Shown: positions 15,158 to 23,597 of the stretch, piece by piece
How the letters are laid out: each line of letters begins with the position of its first letter
Position numbering within the stretch: the stretch's first letter is position 1
Assembly: GCA_947574135.1 (NCBI GenBank)
Contig: CANPIM010000036.1
Location: 1-33,030, forward strand
Source of the DNA: an uncultured Lachnospiraceae bacterium
Lineage (GTDB): Bacteria; Bacillota; Clostridia; Lachnospirales; Lachnospiraceae
Length of the DNA: 33,030 nucleotides
Reading direction: 5' to 3'
Program-made: the position numbers and the translations under genes
Notes under the pieces: model-generated
Told to the model about the DNA's origin: nothing
What the model saw: only the letters and a program-made list of their open reading frames with translations
Databases searched by the model: none

Positions 15158-16104
15158 AGAAAATTAGCGTAATGATTCCCTGTTACAATGAGGAAGAGAA
15201 TGTGGCACCCATCAGTCAGGCGGTGGTGGAAATGTTTGTTAGGGATCTGCCGGAATATGACTATGAAATTTTATTTATCGATAACTGCTCCACGGATCAT
15301 ACCCGGGATCTGCTGCGGATGATTTGCAGCCAGAATCCCAAGATCAAGGCTATTTTTAATGTGACAAATTTTGGACAGTTTAATTCTCCCTACTATGGCA
15401 TCTGTCAGACCACAGGGGATTGCACAGTTTCCCTCTGCTGCGATTTTCAGGATCCTGTGGAGCTGATCCCTGTATTTGTCCGGGAATGGGAAAAGGGCTA
15501 CAAGATTGTAAGCGGCATCAAAAGCTCCAGCAAGGAAAACGGCCTGGTCTATTTTCTGCGGACCTGCTACTACAAGCTTATTAAAAATATGTCCTCTGTG
15601 GAAATGATTGAGCACTTTACCGGCTTTGGCCTCTATGACAAAACCTTTGTGAAGCTTTTACAGAAGCTTGATGATCCCATTCCCTTTATCCGGGGAGTCG
15701 TGGCGGAGTATGGGTATAAGCGCAAGGATATTACCTATGAACAGCCCCGCCGCCGGGCGGGAAAGACCCATAATAACTGGTATAGCCTCTACGATGCCGC
15801 CATGTTAAGCTTTACCTCCTACACCAAGGTGGGATTAAGGCTGGCTACCTTCGGAGGCTTTATCGGGGCGGCCTTAAGCCTGATGGTAGCCCTGGTGTAC
15901 CTGATTATGAAGCTGGTGTGGTGGGACCGATTTCCTGCGGGAATGATCCCCGTGCTGTTGGGTATTTTTGGACTGGGCTCCATCCAGCTGTTTTTTATTG
16001 GGCTTTTGGGTGAGTATATTATGAATATCAATACACGGGTAATGCACAAGCCTCTGGTGGTGGAGGAAGAGCGGATTAATTTTGAGGAGGAAGAGGAGAC
16101 ATGA
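15154..16104 (+). CDS. GT2 polyprenyl-phosphate glycosyltransferase (GtrB/DPM-like)
   Basis: 316 residues. A GT2 catalytic domain (about 1-225) begins ISVMIPCYNEEEN, with DNCSTDHT (43-50) and CDFQDP (96-101), the acidic metal/nucleotide motif of GtrB and ArnC-type enzymes. Two C-terminal helices (about 228-252 and 263-289) and an acidic tail follow. Such enzymes put a sugar on undecaprenyl phosphate at the inner membrane face. With the GtrA-family gene upstream and two large membrane glycosyltransferase candidates downstream, it likely loads the sugar made by the CDP module; the donor is not shown by sequence. ATG at 15154 overlaps the preceding stop and has AGAGGA upstream. A longer in-frame start at 15022 lies inside the previous gene and is unlikely. 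Confidence 0.9.
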   Translation: MKKISVMIPCYNEEENVAPISQAVVEMFVRDLPEYDYEILFIDNCSTDHTRDLLRMICSQNPKIKAIFNVTNFGQFNSPYYGICQTTGDCTVSLCCDFQDPVELIPVFVREWEKGYKIVSGIKSSSKENGLVYFLRTCYYKLIKNMSSVEMIEHFTGFGLYDKTFVKLLQKLDDPIPFIRGVVAEYGYKRKDITYEQPRRRAGKTHNNWYSLYDAAMLSFTSYTKVGLRLATFGGFIGAALSLMVALVYLIMKLVWWDRFPAGMIPVLLGIFGLGSIQLFFIGLLGEYIMNINTRVMHKPLVVEEERINFEEEEET

Positions 16105-17945
16105 GCTGGTGGAGAAAGGGATGGATGGCACTGTTTGCAGGGACCGGGCTTTTGCTATTGAGCGTGGACAGCCGTTTGATGGTAGATGCGGCCTATTTGT
16201 CCCTGATCCCTCTGGGGGTGGCCCTTCTTTTGCTGTGGAAAAGGCCGGATTATGACGGCAGGGGGATGTGGCGAAGGGAAAATTGGCCCTATCTTCTCCT
16301 GAGCCTGTTGTTTACCCTGCTTTTTATCTGTATGCTGTCTGCCAGCCAGATTTTGGGCAGCGGCCTGTATTCCCTGGAGCAGCTTGGGGAGATATATCCG
16401 GAGCAGCTTGCCACACTCTACTATGGGTTTGCATGTACCCTGTACCCGGTGGCTCTGGTATACGCCTTGCTTCTTGGGCTGTATGAGCTGTTTTCCTACG
16501 GAATTTCGCCAAAGGAAGGGGAAGCGGGGGAGGGAGATTTTCTGCCCCGGATTAAATTTTTGGGAATTTATACCTATCTGCTGCCTGTGGCCCTCCTGAT
16601 TCTGGCCTATCTTCTGTGCTCCTTTCCCAATTACAGGCTGGGGGATTCCTTTATGTGCTGGGATCAGGCTGTGGCCGGAGAGTGGAATGACTGGGATCCC
16701 ATCGGATACATCTTTTTCCTTCGAATTTGCTCGGAAATATGGAATTCCTATTGGATTGTGCGGATTTTGCAGAGCATCCTCTATCTCTATATCTGTAACG
16801 GAGCATTGGGATTACTCTTTCGGCTCACCGGATCCAAAAGGGCCTGCCGCATCTATGTGCTTGCATCCTCTCTTGTGATCACTCCCTATATTTATTTGCA
16901 GCTTACCTACAAGGACGTGCTGTTCACCATGTGTCTCTTTGCCTTTAGCTTGAATATTCTGGATTGTATTACGAAGCAAAGCGTGAACTGGAAAAATTTT
17001 ACAGCCTATCTTGGCTTTGGTCTGGTGGTGGTCCTGTTCCGACACGGGAGCCTGGTGCCGGTGCTTGTTGGGACCCTTGCCATGCTGGGGGGGTTGCTTG
17101 GGAAAAAACGCAAAAGAGACAGTCTCAAAATGGCGGGAAGCCTGGCAGGGGTGTTGGCGCTGAAGTTTCTCATTGTGGATATTCTGGCCTTTCAGATTCT
17201 GGATGCCACGAGAAATCCCGGCTATGTCACTTATACGCTGCCCATGGTGCTTTCCGGAGCCATGGCCAGCGACGAGGAGGTGGAGCTCACAGAGGACGAG
17301 CGCACGGTAATGGAGATTATCACCCCTCTGGAGCACTGGAGGGAGGCCTATGCCAGGACGGGAAATGGCTACTGGGCGGATCCCATTGCCCGGGACTGGA
17401 GCACCATCGGAGGAGTGGTTCACAAAATCGATGAGTACGATCTAGGAGAACCGCTGCTGCGCCTGAATTTCAGTCTGTTTCGCAGGTATCCGGTAAAATA
17501 TTTGACTGTATTTTTTAACTGCAATTCTCTGGTATGGGAGATGGGGCGGCCCTGGGACGGCTATGAGTGGGCGCCGGTGGAGGGCACCTGCTTTGAGTTT
17601 ATGGAGGGGTATCCCAGCGAGGAGGAAATGCCCCGGACAGCCATGACCAACATCATGCTCCAGATTTCCAATGCCAGCACCCGGATTCCCATTGTCCGGT
17701 CCTTTATCTGGCGGGGCGGCATCTGGACCTTTGGACTTTTATTCTCCTGTGCGCTGCTTGTGTGGAAGCGGCGGCTTGTGGAAGTGGCGGCCTGTCTGCC
17801 CGTATTGACGGTGCTGGCCATGCTGATGCTGGCCATCCCGGCTCAGGATCCCCGGTATGTGCTGGGAGGCGTGGAGTGTGGGATTTTCTTTCTGGTGTAT
17901 GGGGTGTTTGTAACGCAAGGAGAGCAGAGGAAAAGCAGAAAATGA
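16101..17945 (+). CDS. Large DUF6020-like membrane protein, glycosyltransferase candidate
   Basis: 614 residues with about twelve hydrophobic helices and a large outer loop (about 385-510). After a mid-protein helix comes a loop with Gly181-Asp182-Ser, then WDQ and DWDP. Further on Lys271-Asp272-Val-Leu-Phe occurs. The same arrangement (D...Q...HP, then KDTLF) is found in the broken gene at 26373, so the two are distant relatives. From memory this matches proteins annotated DUF6020, frequent in clostridial polysaccharide loci; the family assignment was not searched. The likely job is transfer of a lipid-linked sugar outside the membrane. It is ATGA-coupled to the GtrB-like gene before and overlaps the next gene likewise. 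Confidence 0.75.
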   Translation: MSWWRKGWMALFAGTGLLLLSVDSRLMVDAAYLSLIPLGVALLLLWKRPDYDGRGMWRRENWPYLLLSLLFTLLFICMLSASQILGSGLYSLEQLGEIYPEQLATLYYGFACTLYPVALVYALLLGLYELFSYGISPKEGEAGEGDFLPRIKFLGIYTYLLPVALLILAYLLCSFPNYRLGDSFMCWDQAVAGEWNDWDPIGYIFFLRICSEIWNSYWIVRILQSILYLYICNGALGLLFRLTGSKRACRIYVLASSLVITPYIYLQLTYKDVLFTMCLFAFSLNILDCITKQSVNWKNFTAYLGFGLVVVLFRHGSLVPVLVGTLAMLGGLLGKKRKRDSLKMAGSLAGVLALKFLIVDILAFQILDATRNPGYVTYTLPMVLSGAMASDEEVELTEDERTVMEIITPLEHWREAYARTGNGYWADPIARDWSTIGGVVHKIDEYDLGEPLLRLNFSLFRRYPVKYLTVFFNCNSLVWEMGRPWDGYEWAPVEGTCFEFMEGYPSEEEMPRTAMTNIMLQISNASTRIPIVRSFIWRGGIWTFGLLFSCALLVWKRRLVEVAACLPVLTVLAMLMLAIPAQDPRYVLGGVECGIFFLVYGVFVTQGEQRKSRK

Positions 17946-19207
17946 GAATATGGAAAAATAAGATAGGCCCCCAAAAAGCAATCTGGTATGGTGGTATGCT
18001 GTTCTTTGCTTTTACGGCTCTTTGGACAATTTTTTGGACGCATGGAGATGCCTGGAAAAATCTTGTATTCAGCAATTTTACAGACTTTTGCATGGATTTT
18101 TTTAATCACATGAAATATGTATCCCAGAGAAGGCCCTATGCCGTGGGAAAATCTGCCTGTTTTCCCCCTCTGGCTTATGTGGTTTATTATTTTTTGTATC
18201 ACTGTATCCCCATGGAAGCCGGAGGAAACGCCATTCTGATGGGTGGCATTCGTGAGGCCTGCATTGGGAATGGGGAAGCGGGAATTTATTTTGCGCTACT
18301 GATGTATGTGATTGGAAACATGATATTGCTGCTTCTGACCTTGGCAGAGGGCAAAAAGGGAAGCCGAGGGGAAAAGCTGCTCTTTATTTTGCTGCTTATT
18401 TTTTCACCCCCCTATCTGTTTATGTGGGAGCGGGGGAATCTGGTGATTTTAAGCAATATATTTCTCCTTATCTTTCTCAAAGAAAAAGATTCTCATAAAG
18501 CCTGGGTGCGGGAGCTAAGCTATCTGTCTTTGGCGGCTTCCGCCGGTTTGAAATTATACCCCGCCGTTGCAGGTGCCTTATTATTACGGGAAAAACGGTG
18601 GGCGGAGGCGCTTCGGACCATCATATATGGAATCCTTCTTTTTGGAATTCCGTTTTTTTTGTTTGGCGGTGTGGAGGGATTTCTACAGTGGAAGGATAAC
18701 ATTCTCATTATCAATGCGCCGGGGGCAGTAGAGAGTCAGGCAGTAAGCCTTGTAAATTTCGTGAATCTTTTGGAAACAGACCTTCATTTAGAGTTGACAC
18801 TGCTTAAGAAAATTCTCCCCCTTGCCGCAATGGGATTGGGACTTATCAGCCTTTGGGGTCTTGACAGAGAATGGAAAAGGGTCACCCTGCTTTGTATTTT
18901 AATGATTGCATGTCCCGGGTGGAGCGGCCAGTACACGGTGATTATAATGACAGGTCCCCTGCTTCTGTTTTTAGACGAGCCGGAGGAGTATAAAAGCTGC
19001 AAAAGCATGGAAACCCTGTATGCAATATTATTTGTAGGAATTTTCTGTTGTCTGGTAGGAAAAGAGACAAAATATTTAAGCTTAAGCTGTCTGGTAGAAG
19101 CCATTGCCCTTTATCTGATGTTTTCTCTTATGCTTATAGAAGGAGTGGGAAAGCTACTAAGAAGGGTGATTAAACAAAAAGGGAAGAGTCCCTTAGGCAA
19201 AATCTAA
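17942..19207 (+). CDS. GT87-like membrane mannosyl/glycosyltransferase candidate
   Basis: 421 residues, about ten hydrophobic helices. WERGN (162-166) and the later GLKLYP (202-207) are typical of GT87 (DUF2029) enzymes, which use polyprenyl-phosphate sugars outside the membrane. ATG at 17942 overlaps the preceding stop. The gene is AT-richer than its neighbours, most strongly at its 3' end (17 G+C in 60 at 19021-19080), suggesting separate origin. It is the last gene of the first rightward unit; the next gene has its own promoter. No strong terminator follows, only a 6-bp hairpin inside the coding end without a T-run. Confidence 0.75.
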   Translation: MRIWKNKIGPQKAIWYGGMLFFAFTALWTIFWTHGDAWKNLVFSNFTDFCMDFFNHMKYVSQRRPYAVGKSACFPPLAYVVYYFLYHCIPMEAGGNAILMGGIREACIGNGEAGIYFALLMYVIGNMILLLLTLAEGKKGSRGEKLLFILLLIFSPPYLFMWERGNLVILSNIFLLIFLKEKDSHKAWVRELSYLSLAASAGLKLYPAVAGALLLREKRWAEALRTIIYGILLFGIPFFLFGGVEGFLQWKDNILIINAPGAVESQAVSLVNFVNLLETDLHLELTLLKKILPLAAMGLGLISLWGLDREWKRVTLLCILMIACPGWSGQYTVIIMTGPLLLFLDEPEEYKSCKSMETLYAILFVGIFCCLVGKETKYLSLSCLVEAIALYLMFSLMLIEGVGKLLRRVIKQKGKSPLGKI

Positions 19208-19254
19208 AAAGCAACGTTCCCACACGCAACCCCAAAGCGAATGACGCAAATTGG

Positions 19255-19283
19255 TTGAACTTGTCAAAACTTTATGCTATAGT
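19255..19283 (+). promoter_or_regulatory. Extended -10 promoter of the rfbB unit
   Basis: TTGAAC (19255-19260), a 17-bp spacer and TATAGT (19278-19283) preceded by TGC, an extended -10. It lies 73 bp before the rfbB start. It marks a second transcription unit within the locus. Confidence 0.6.
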
Positions 19284-19356
19284 TAGGAAATAAAGAGAAT
19301 TTTTGGAAGTTTCATCGGGAAAGCTAAGGGAAAAGAGATATTGGAGGATTTATGCT

Positions 19357-20436
19357 ATGAGAACCTATCTGGTTACGGGAGGCGCGGGATTTATCGGCTC
19401 CAACTATATTCACTATATGTTTCGGAAATATGGGGATACCATTCGGATCATTAACGTAGACTGCCTGACCTATGCGGGGAACCTGGAGAATTTAAAGGCC
19501 GTGGAGGATCGGGATAATTATGTGTTTGTTAAGGCCGACATCCGGGATCGGGAGGCCATTGAAAAAATATTTGCAGAGTATGACATTGACCGGGTGGTAC
19601 ACTTTGCGGCGGAGAGCCATGTGGACCGAAGCATTCGCAACCCGGAGGTCTTTGTGGAGACCAATGTGCTGGGAACCCTGGTGATGCTCAATGCAGCCAA
19701 GAAGGCCTGGGAGAATCCGGACGGAAGCTTTAAGGAGGATAAGAAATTTCTCCATGTATCCACGGACGAGGTGTACGGCTCTTTGGAGGAGGGGGACACC
19801 TATTTTTATGAGACCACCCCCTTGGATCCCCACAGCCCCTATTCCGCCAGCAAGGCCTCCTCGGACATGCTGGTAAAGGCCTATATAGATACCTATCATT
19901 TTCCGGCTAATATTACTAACTGCAGCAATAATTACGGGCCCTATCAGTTTCCGGAAAAGCTGATTCCCCTGATTATCAACAATGCCCTCCAGGGAAAGAA
20001 GCTGCCCGTATACGGAGACGGGAAAAATGTTCGGGACTGGCTCTATGTGGATGACCATGCAAAGGCCATTGATATGGTGCAGGAGCAGGGACGCCTGGGA
20101 GAGCGGTACAATATCGGCGGCCACAACGAAAAACAGAACATTGAGATTATTCATATTATTCTGGATACCCTACAGGAGATGCTCCCGGAGGGAGATCCCC
20201 GCAGAGAGCTGGTAAGCGAGAAGCTTATCACCTATGTGGAGGACCGAAAAGGGCATGACCGTCGGTACGCCATTGCCCCGGATAAGATCAAGGAGGAGAT
20301 CGGCTGGTATCCGGAAACCATGTTCAAGGAAGGCATCCGCCTGACCATTCAGTGGTTCTTTGAGCATGAGGAGTGGATGAAGAATGTGACCAGCGGAGAC
20401 TATCAGAAATACTACGCGGAGATGTACCAGGCCTAG
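19357..20436 (+). CDS. rfbB: dTDP-glucose 4,6-dehydratase
   Basis: 359 residues, extended SDR (RmlB). It converts dTDP-glucose to dTDP-4-keto-6-deoxyglucose. GGAGFIG (8-14) binds NAD, HVSTDEVYG holds the active-site Thr/Asp/Glu, and YSASK is the YxxxK pair. Length is normal. A longer frame from 19303 exists, but ATG at 19357 begins exactly at the conserved MRTYLVTGG and has GGAGG about 10 nt upstream. Its product feeds rfbC and also the aminotransferase at the right edge of the window, so this enzyme sits at a branch point. Confidence 0.96.
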   Translation: MRTYLVTGGAGFIGSNYIHYMFRKYGDTIRIINVDCLTYAGNLENLKAVEDRDNYVFVKADIRDREAIEKIFAEYDIDRVVHFAAESHVDRSIRNPEVFVETNVLGTLVMLNAAKKAWENPDGSFKEDKKFLHVSTDEVYGSLEEGDTYFYETTPLDPHSPYSASKASSDMLVKAYIDTYHFPANITNCSNNYGPYQFPEKLIPLIINNALQGKKLPVYGDGKNVRDWLYVDDHAKAIDMVQEQGRLGERYNIGGHNEKQNIEIIHIILDTLQEMLPEGDPRRELVSEKLITYVEDRKGHDRRYAIAPDKIKEEIGWYPETMFKEGIRLTIQWFFEHEEWMKNVTSGDYQKYYAEMYQA

Positions 20437-20456
20437 AGGACAAGAGATCAAGCACA

Positions 20457-20475
20457 TGTCCGCCTGGGACGGACA
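20457..20475. repeat. Small hairpin between rfbB and rfbA
   Basis: TGTCCG (20457-20462) and CGGACA (20470-20475) form a perfect 6-bp stem with a 7-nt loop in the 59-bp gap. No T-run follows. It might influence mRNA stability or be incidental. Confidence 0.3.
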
Positions 20476-20495
20476 ACCAATAACGGAGGAGACAT

Positions 20496-21365
20496 ATGAA
20501 GGGAATTATACTGGCCGGGGGAGCCGGGACCAGACTGTACCCGCTAACCAAGGCGATTTCCAAGCAGATTATGCCGGTTTACGATAAGCCCATGATTTAT
20601 TATCCCCTGTCCACGCTGATGCTGGCAGGGATTCGGGAGATTTTGATTATCTCCACACCCCGGGATCTGCCGGTGTTTGAGGAGCTTTTGGGAGACGGCT
20701 CCCAGCTGGGACTTTCCATGCACTATGCAGTGCAGGAGACGCCCCGGGGACTGGCGGACGCCTTTATTATCGGCGCGGACTTTATTGGAAAAGATAGCGT
20801 GGCCCTGGTGCTGGGGGACAATATTTTCTATGGACAGAGCTTTTCCCGGGTATTAAAGCGGGCGGCGGAGCAGCAGTCCGGAGCCACTATATTTGGTTAT
20901 TATGTAAAGGACCCAAGAGAATACGGGGTGGTGGAGTTTGACCAGGAGGGACGGGCCCTCTCCATTGAGGAAAAGCCGGAGAAGCCAAAGTCCAATTATG
21001 CGGTGCCGGGCCTTTATTTTTATGACAATGACGTGGTGGAGATTGCCAGAAATGTAAAACCCTCAGCCAGGGGGGAAATCGAGATCACCAGCATTAACAA
21101 TGAATATCTGCGCAGAGGGACCCTGAAGGTGGAGACCCTGGGCCGGGGCTTTGCCTGGCTGGATACGGGAAACCACGATGCCCTTCTGGACGCGGCGGAC
21201 TTTGTGGCGGCATTTCAGAAGCGGCAGGGCATGTATATTTCCTGCATTGAGGAGATTGCCTACCGCCGGGGCTTTATTGACAGGGAACAGCTTTTGGCCC
21301 TGGCCGAGCCCTTGCTAAAGACTGCTTATGGGCAATATTTGGTGGATGTGGCCAACGGACTGTAA
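20496..21365 (+). CDS. rfbA: Glucose-1-phosphate thymidylyltransferase
   Basis: 289 residues, the usual RmlA length. It makes dTDP-glucose from glucose-1-phosphate and d[14 protein letters not shown] (8-18) followed by [18 protein letters not shown] is the nucleotidyltransferase signature; [10 protein letters not shown] and [10 protein letters not shown] are further RmlA marks. GGAGGAG lies about 5 nt before ATG. It follows rfbB and precedes rfbC by 14 bp. The order B-A-C without rfbD is notable: the reductase completing dTDP-L-rhamnose is not in this window. Confidence 0.96.
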   Translation: MKGIILAGGAGTRLYPLTKAISKQIMPVYDKPMIYYPLSTLMLAGIREILIISTPRDLPVFEELLGDGSQLGLSMHYAVQETPRGLADAFIIGADFIGKDSVALVLGDNIFYGQSFSRVLKRAAEQQSGATIFGYYVKDPREYGVVEFDQEGRALSIEEKPEKPKSNYAVPGLYFYDNDVVEIARNVKPSARGEIEITSINNEYLRRGTLKVETLGRGFAWLDTGNHDALLDAADFVAAFQKRQGMYISCIEEIAYRRGFIDREQLLALAEPLLKTAYGQYLVDVANGL

Positions 21366-21379
21366 AACGGAGAAAAAAG

Positions 21380-21931
21380 ATGGGAAAAATTACGGTAGAG
21401 ACATGTGAGATAGAGGGTCTCAAGGTCATTACGCCCACCGTCTTTGGAGACGAGCGGGGGTATTTTATGGAGACCTACAATTATAATGATTTTAAGCAGG
21501 CGGGGATTGACCTGGTTTTTGTCCAGGACAACCAGTCGGCCTCTAAAAAAGGAGTTTTGCGGGGCCTTCATTTTCAGATTCATCACCCACAGGATAAAAT
21601 TGTCCGGGTGGTGTCCGGCCAGGTTTTTGACGTGGCTGTGGATTTGCGGCAGGGATCGGCTACCTATGGAAAATGGCATGGGGTCTTGCTGTCTGCGGAA
21701 AATAAAAAGCAGTTTTTTATTCCCAAGGGCTTTGCCCACGGCTTTCTGGTGCTGTCGGATTACGCGGAGTTTGCCTATAAGTGCACGGATTTTTATCATG
21801 CCAACGATGAGGGCGGCCTTTTGTGGAGTGATCCGGACATTGGAGTGGAATGGCCGATTCCCCAGGGAATGGAGCTTACAATTTCCGAGAAGGATCAGAA
21901 GTGGGGCGGCATAAAGGAGCTGAAAAGGTAA
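21380..21931 (+). CDS. rfbC: dTDP-4-dehydrorhamnose 3,5-epimerase
   Basis: 183 residues, cupin-fold RmlC of normal length. It epimerises dTDP-4-keto-6-deoxyglucose at C3 and C5 to the L-rhamnose precursor. GVLRGLHFQ holds the catalytic histidine; DVAVDLRQGS and FIPKGFAHGFLVLSD are typical of the active-site strands. It points to L-rhamnose (or another 6-deoxy-L-hexose) in the polysaccharide. GGAG precedes ATG. The next gene starts 1 bp after the stop. Confidence 0.95.
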   Translation: MGKITVETCEIEGLKVITPTVFGDERGYFMETYNYNDFKQAGIDLVFVQDNQSASKKGVLRGLHFQIHHPQDKIVRVVSGQVFDVAVDLRQGSATYGKWHGVLLSAENKKQFFIPKGFAHGFLVLSDYAEFAYKCTDFYHANDEGGLLWSDPDIGVEWPIPQGMELTISEKDQKWGGIKELKR

Positions 21932-21932
21932 T

Positions 21933-22808
21933 ATGGAAGCAGTACAGTTGACGGCAGAGGTGTTTATAGATACGGGAAAGGACTTCCGCCCGGAGGATTC
22001 TCTAAAGGCGGAGTATTCCTGTGTGCCGGGAGAGACAGTGCGGCTGTCCTTTGATTTGACCTGCTTTGAAAAAACCGTGGGCTTTCGCTTTGATCCTCTT
22101 TTGGAGGACAGCAGTATGGTGCGCCTGATGGGAATCACCCTGTTTTATGACGCCATACAGGGGAAGGACCCGACGGGGGAGCTGCAGGCTGCAGGCCTGG
22201 ATAAGGAAAAGCGGGCACGCCGGGAGATTCCTCTGTCCCGGATAAAGACCAACAGCGACGTGGATTTGGAGCCTATTTATGTGTATTTGCACCACGATCC
22301 CAAGTTTTTTGTGGATGAGGCGCTCTGTACCCATCTAAGTGGGGCGGAGGTGGAATTTCAGGTCTTGGAAATTGGCGTGGAGGAGAAGAGCTATTGGCAG
22401 GATATTAAGAAATCCAATGTTTCCCAGCGGGAACGGGATCAGCTCCTTGGAAAGATTGAGGCAGCCATGGAGGAAAACCGGCAGCTGGCCGAGGAAAACC
22501 GTCGGTTGAAAATCGAGCATGCAGATATTTATGCCTCGGGGCTCTGGAAGCTTCAGCATGACGCCAAAGGCCCCTTAAGGGTATTGCTTCACAAAGGAAA
22601 TATTATCACCTTTCTGGCGGCCGTTTATGTGGCCCTTATGAGTGAGCTGTTTTGGTTTAATAACGCTTATTATGCTACGCCCAGACCCAACGGACAGGCG
22701 CTGAATTTTCAGTTTTTGCGCTTTGGCCTGGTGTTTTTGGGAGCGTTTTTTGTAATTGTCCTGGTTCGGGCTGCAGTGATGAAGAGGTACCGGCATGAGC
22801 TTTATTAG
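21933..22808 (+). CDS. Membrane protein with beta-rich domain and coiled coil, function unknown
   Basis: 291 residues. Residues about 5-148 look beta-rich (VQLTAEVFIDTG, FRFDPLLED), like a sugar-binding or jelly-roll domain. A coiled coil follows (about 163-197, heptads of E, L, R), then SGLWKL (202-207) and PLR (214-216), and two helices (about 224-243 and 260-282). No signal peptide is visible, so the beta domain should be cytoplasmic. The gene sits between rfbC and the exporter permease, which it overlaps by 14 bp. The exporter ATPase lacks the C-terminal glycan-binding extension found in some Wzt proteins; this protein could supply that role or tether glycosyltransferases. That is inference only. 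Confidence 0.8.
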   Translation: MEAVQLTAEVFIDTGKDFRPEDSLKAEYSCVPGETVRLSFDLTCFEKTVGFRFDPLLEDSSMVRLMGITLFYDAIQGKDPTGELQAAGLDKEKRARREIPLSRIKTNSDVDLEPIYVYLHHDPKFFVDEALCTHLSGAEVEFQVLEIGVEEKSYWQDIKKSNVSQRERDQLLGKIEAAMEENRQLAEENRRLKIEHADIYASGLWKLQHDAKGPLRVLLHKGNIITFLAAVYVALMSELFWFNNAYYATPRPNGQALNFQFLRFGLVFLGAFFVIVLVRAAVMKRYRHELY

Positions 22809-23583
22809 TGTGTTTGTGAAATACAAGGCCCTCATCGTTCAGCTGGTTATGCGGGATATCAAAACCAAATACAGGCGTTCCGTTCTGGGACTCTTATGGA
22901 CGGTGCTGAATCCCCTGCTGATGATGACGGTGCTGTCCATTGTGTTTTCCTATTTCTTTTCCAAATATGGAAATATTGAAAATTTTCCGGTATATCTGCT
23001 CTGCGGGCAGGTCATATTTAATTTTTTTAATGAATCCACCAGCATTGCCATGGGCTCCATTATCCACAGCGGGGAGCTGATAAAAAAGGTGTATGTGCCC
23101 AAGTATCTGTTTCCCATTACCAAGGTAATGTCCAGCGGGGTAAATCTTCTGGCGTCCATGATAGCTCTGGTAATCGTCATGGTGGTAACCCGGGCCCGGG
23201 TGACACCAACGGTGATGCTGGCCGTGTTCCCTCTGGCCTATGTACTTCTGTTTTCCGTGGGAGTCAGCCTGCTCCTGTCGGCCGTGGCCGTAAGCTTTCG
23301 GGACTTGCTCCATCTCTATGGGGTGGTGACCACGGCCTGGATGTATTTGACCCCCATGATTTATCCCATGGAGATCCTGGAGAATGCGCCCCGATGGGTG
23401 GTGTTTATTGTCAATGCCAATCCCCTGACGGCGTTTATCAAAATATTCCGCTGTGTGGTGCTGGAGGGTGTGACGGCTCCGGCTATTTTGCATGTACAAA
23501 GTCTGTTTTGGTGTCTGGTGTCTTTGGTGATTGGCGCGCTGGTGTTTCGCAGGGCTCAGGATTCGTTTATTCTGAAAATATAA
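22795..23583 (+). CDS. ABC polysaccharide exporter permease (Wzm/RgpC/TagG type)
   Basis: 262 residues, ABC-2 type permease with about six helices. VMRDIKTKYRRSVLGLLWTV near the N-terminus is the classic start of Wzm/TagG/RgpC permeases, and TPMIYPMEI lies in the late periplasmic-side loop. With the following ATPase it should move a lipid-linked glycan across the membrane, as in rhamnan-type cell-wall polysaccharide and teichoic acid export. It overlaps the preceding gene by 14 bp and is 14 bp before the ATPase gene. Confidence 0.93.
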   Translation: MSFISVFVKYKALIVQLVMRDIKTKYRRSVLGLLWTVLNPLLMMTVLSIVFSYFFSKYGNIENFPVYLLCGQVIFNFFNESTSIAMGSIIHSGELIKKVYVPKYLFPITKVMSSGVNLLASMIALVIVMVVTRARVTPTVMLAVFPLAYVLLFSVGVSLLLSAVAVSFRDLLHLYGVVTTAWMYLTPMIYPMEILENAPRWVVFIVNANPLTAFIKIFRCVVLEGVTAPAILHVQSLFWCLVSLVIGALVFRRAQDSFILKI

Positions 23584-23597
23584 GAGAGGAGAGGCAC

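Noticed and set aside
17762-17941. Longer start for the GT87-like protein
   Set aside because: The extension lies within the preceding coding sequence in another frame, is Gly/Arg-rich and lacks a membrane helix.
19179-19194. Terminator after the GT87-like gene
   Set aside because: AAGGGA/TCCCTT forms only a 6-bp stem inside the coding end and no T-run follows.
23394-23597. Longer start for the exporter ATPase
   Set aside because: It overlaps the permease gene; ATG at 23598 has a strong ribosome binding site and the normal family start.
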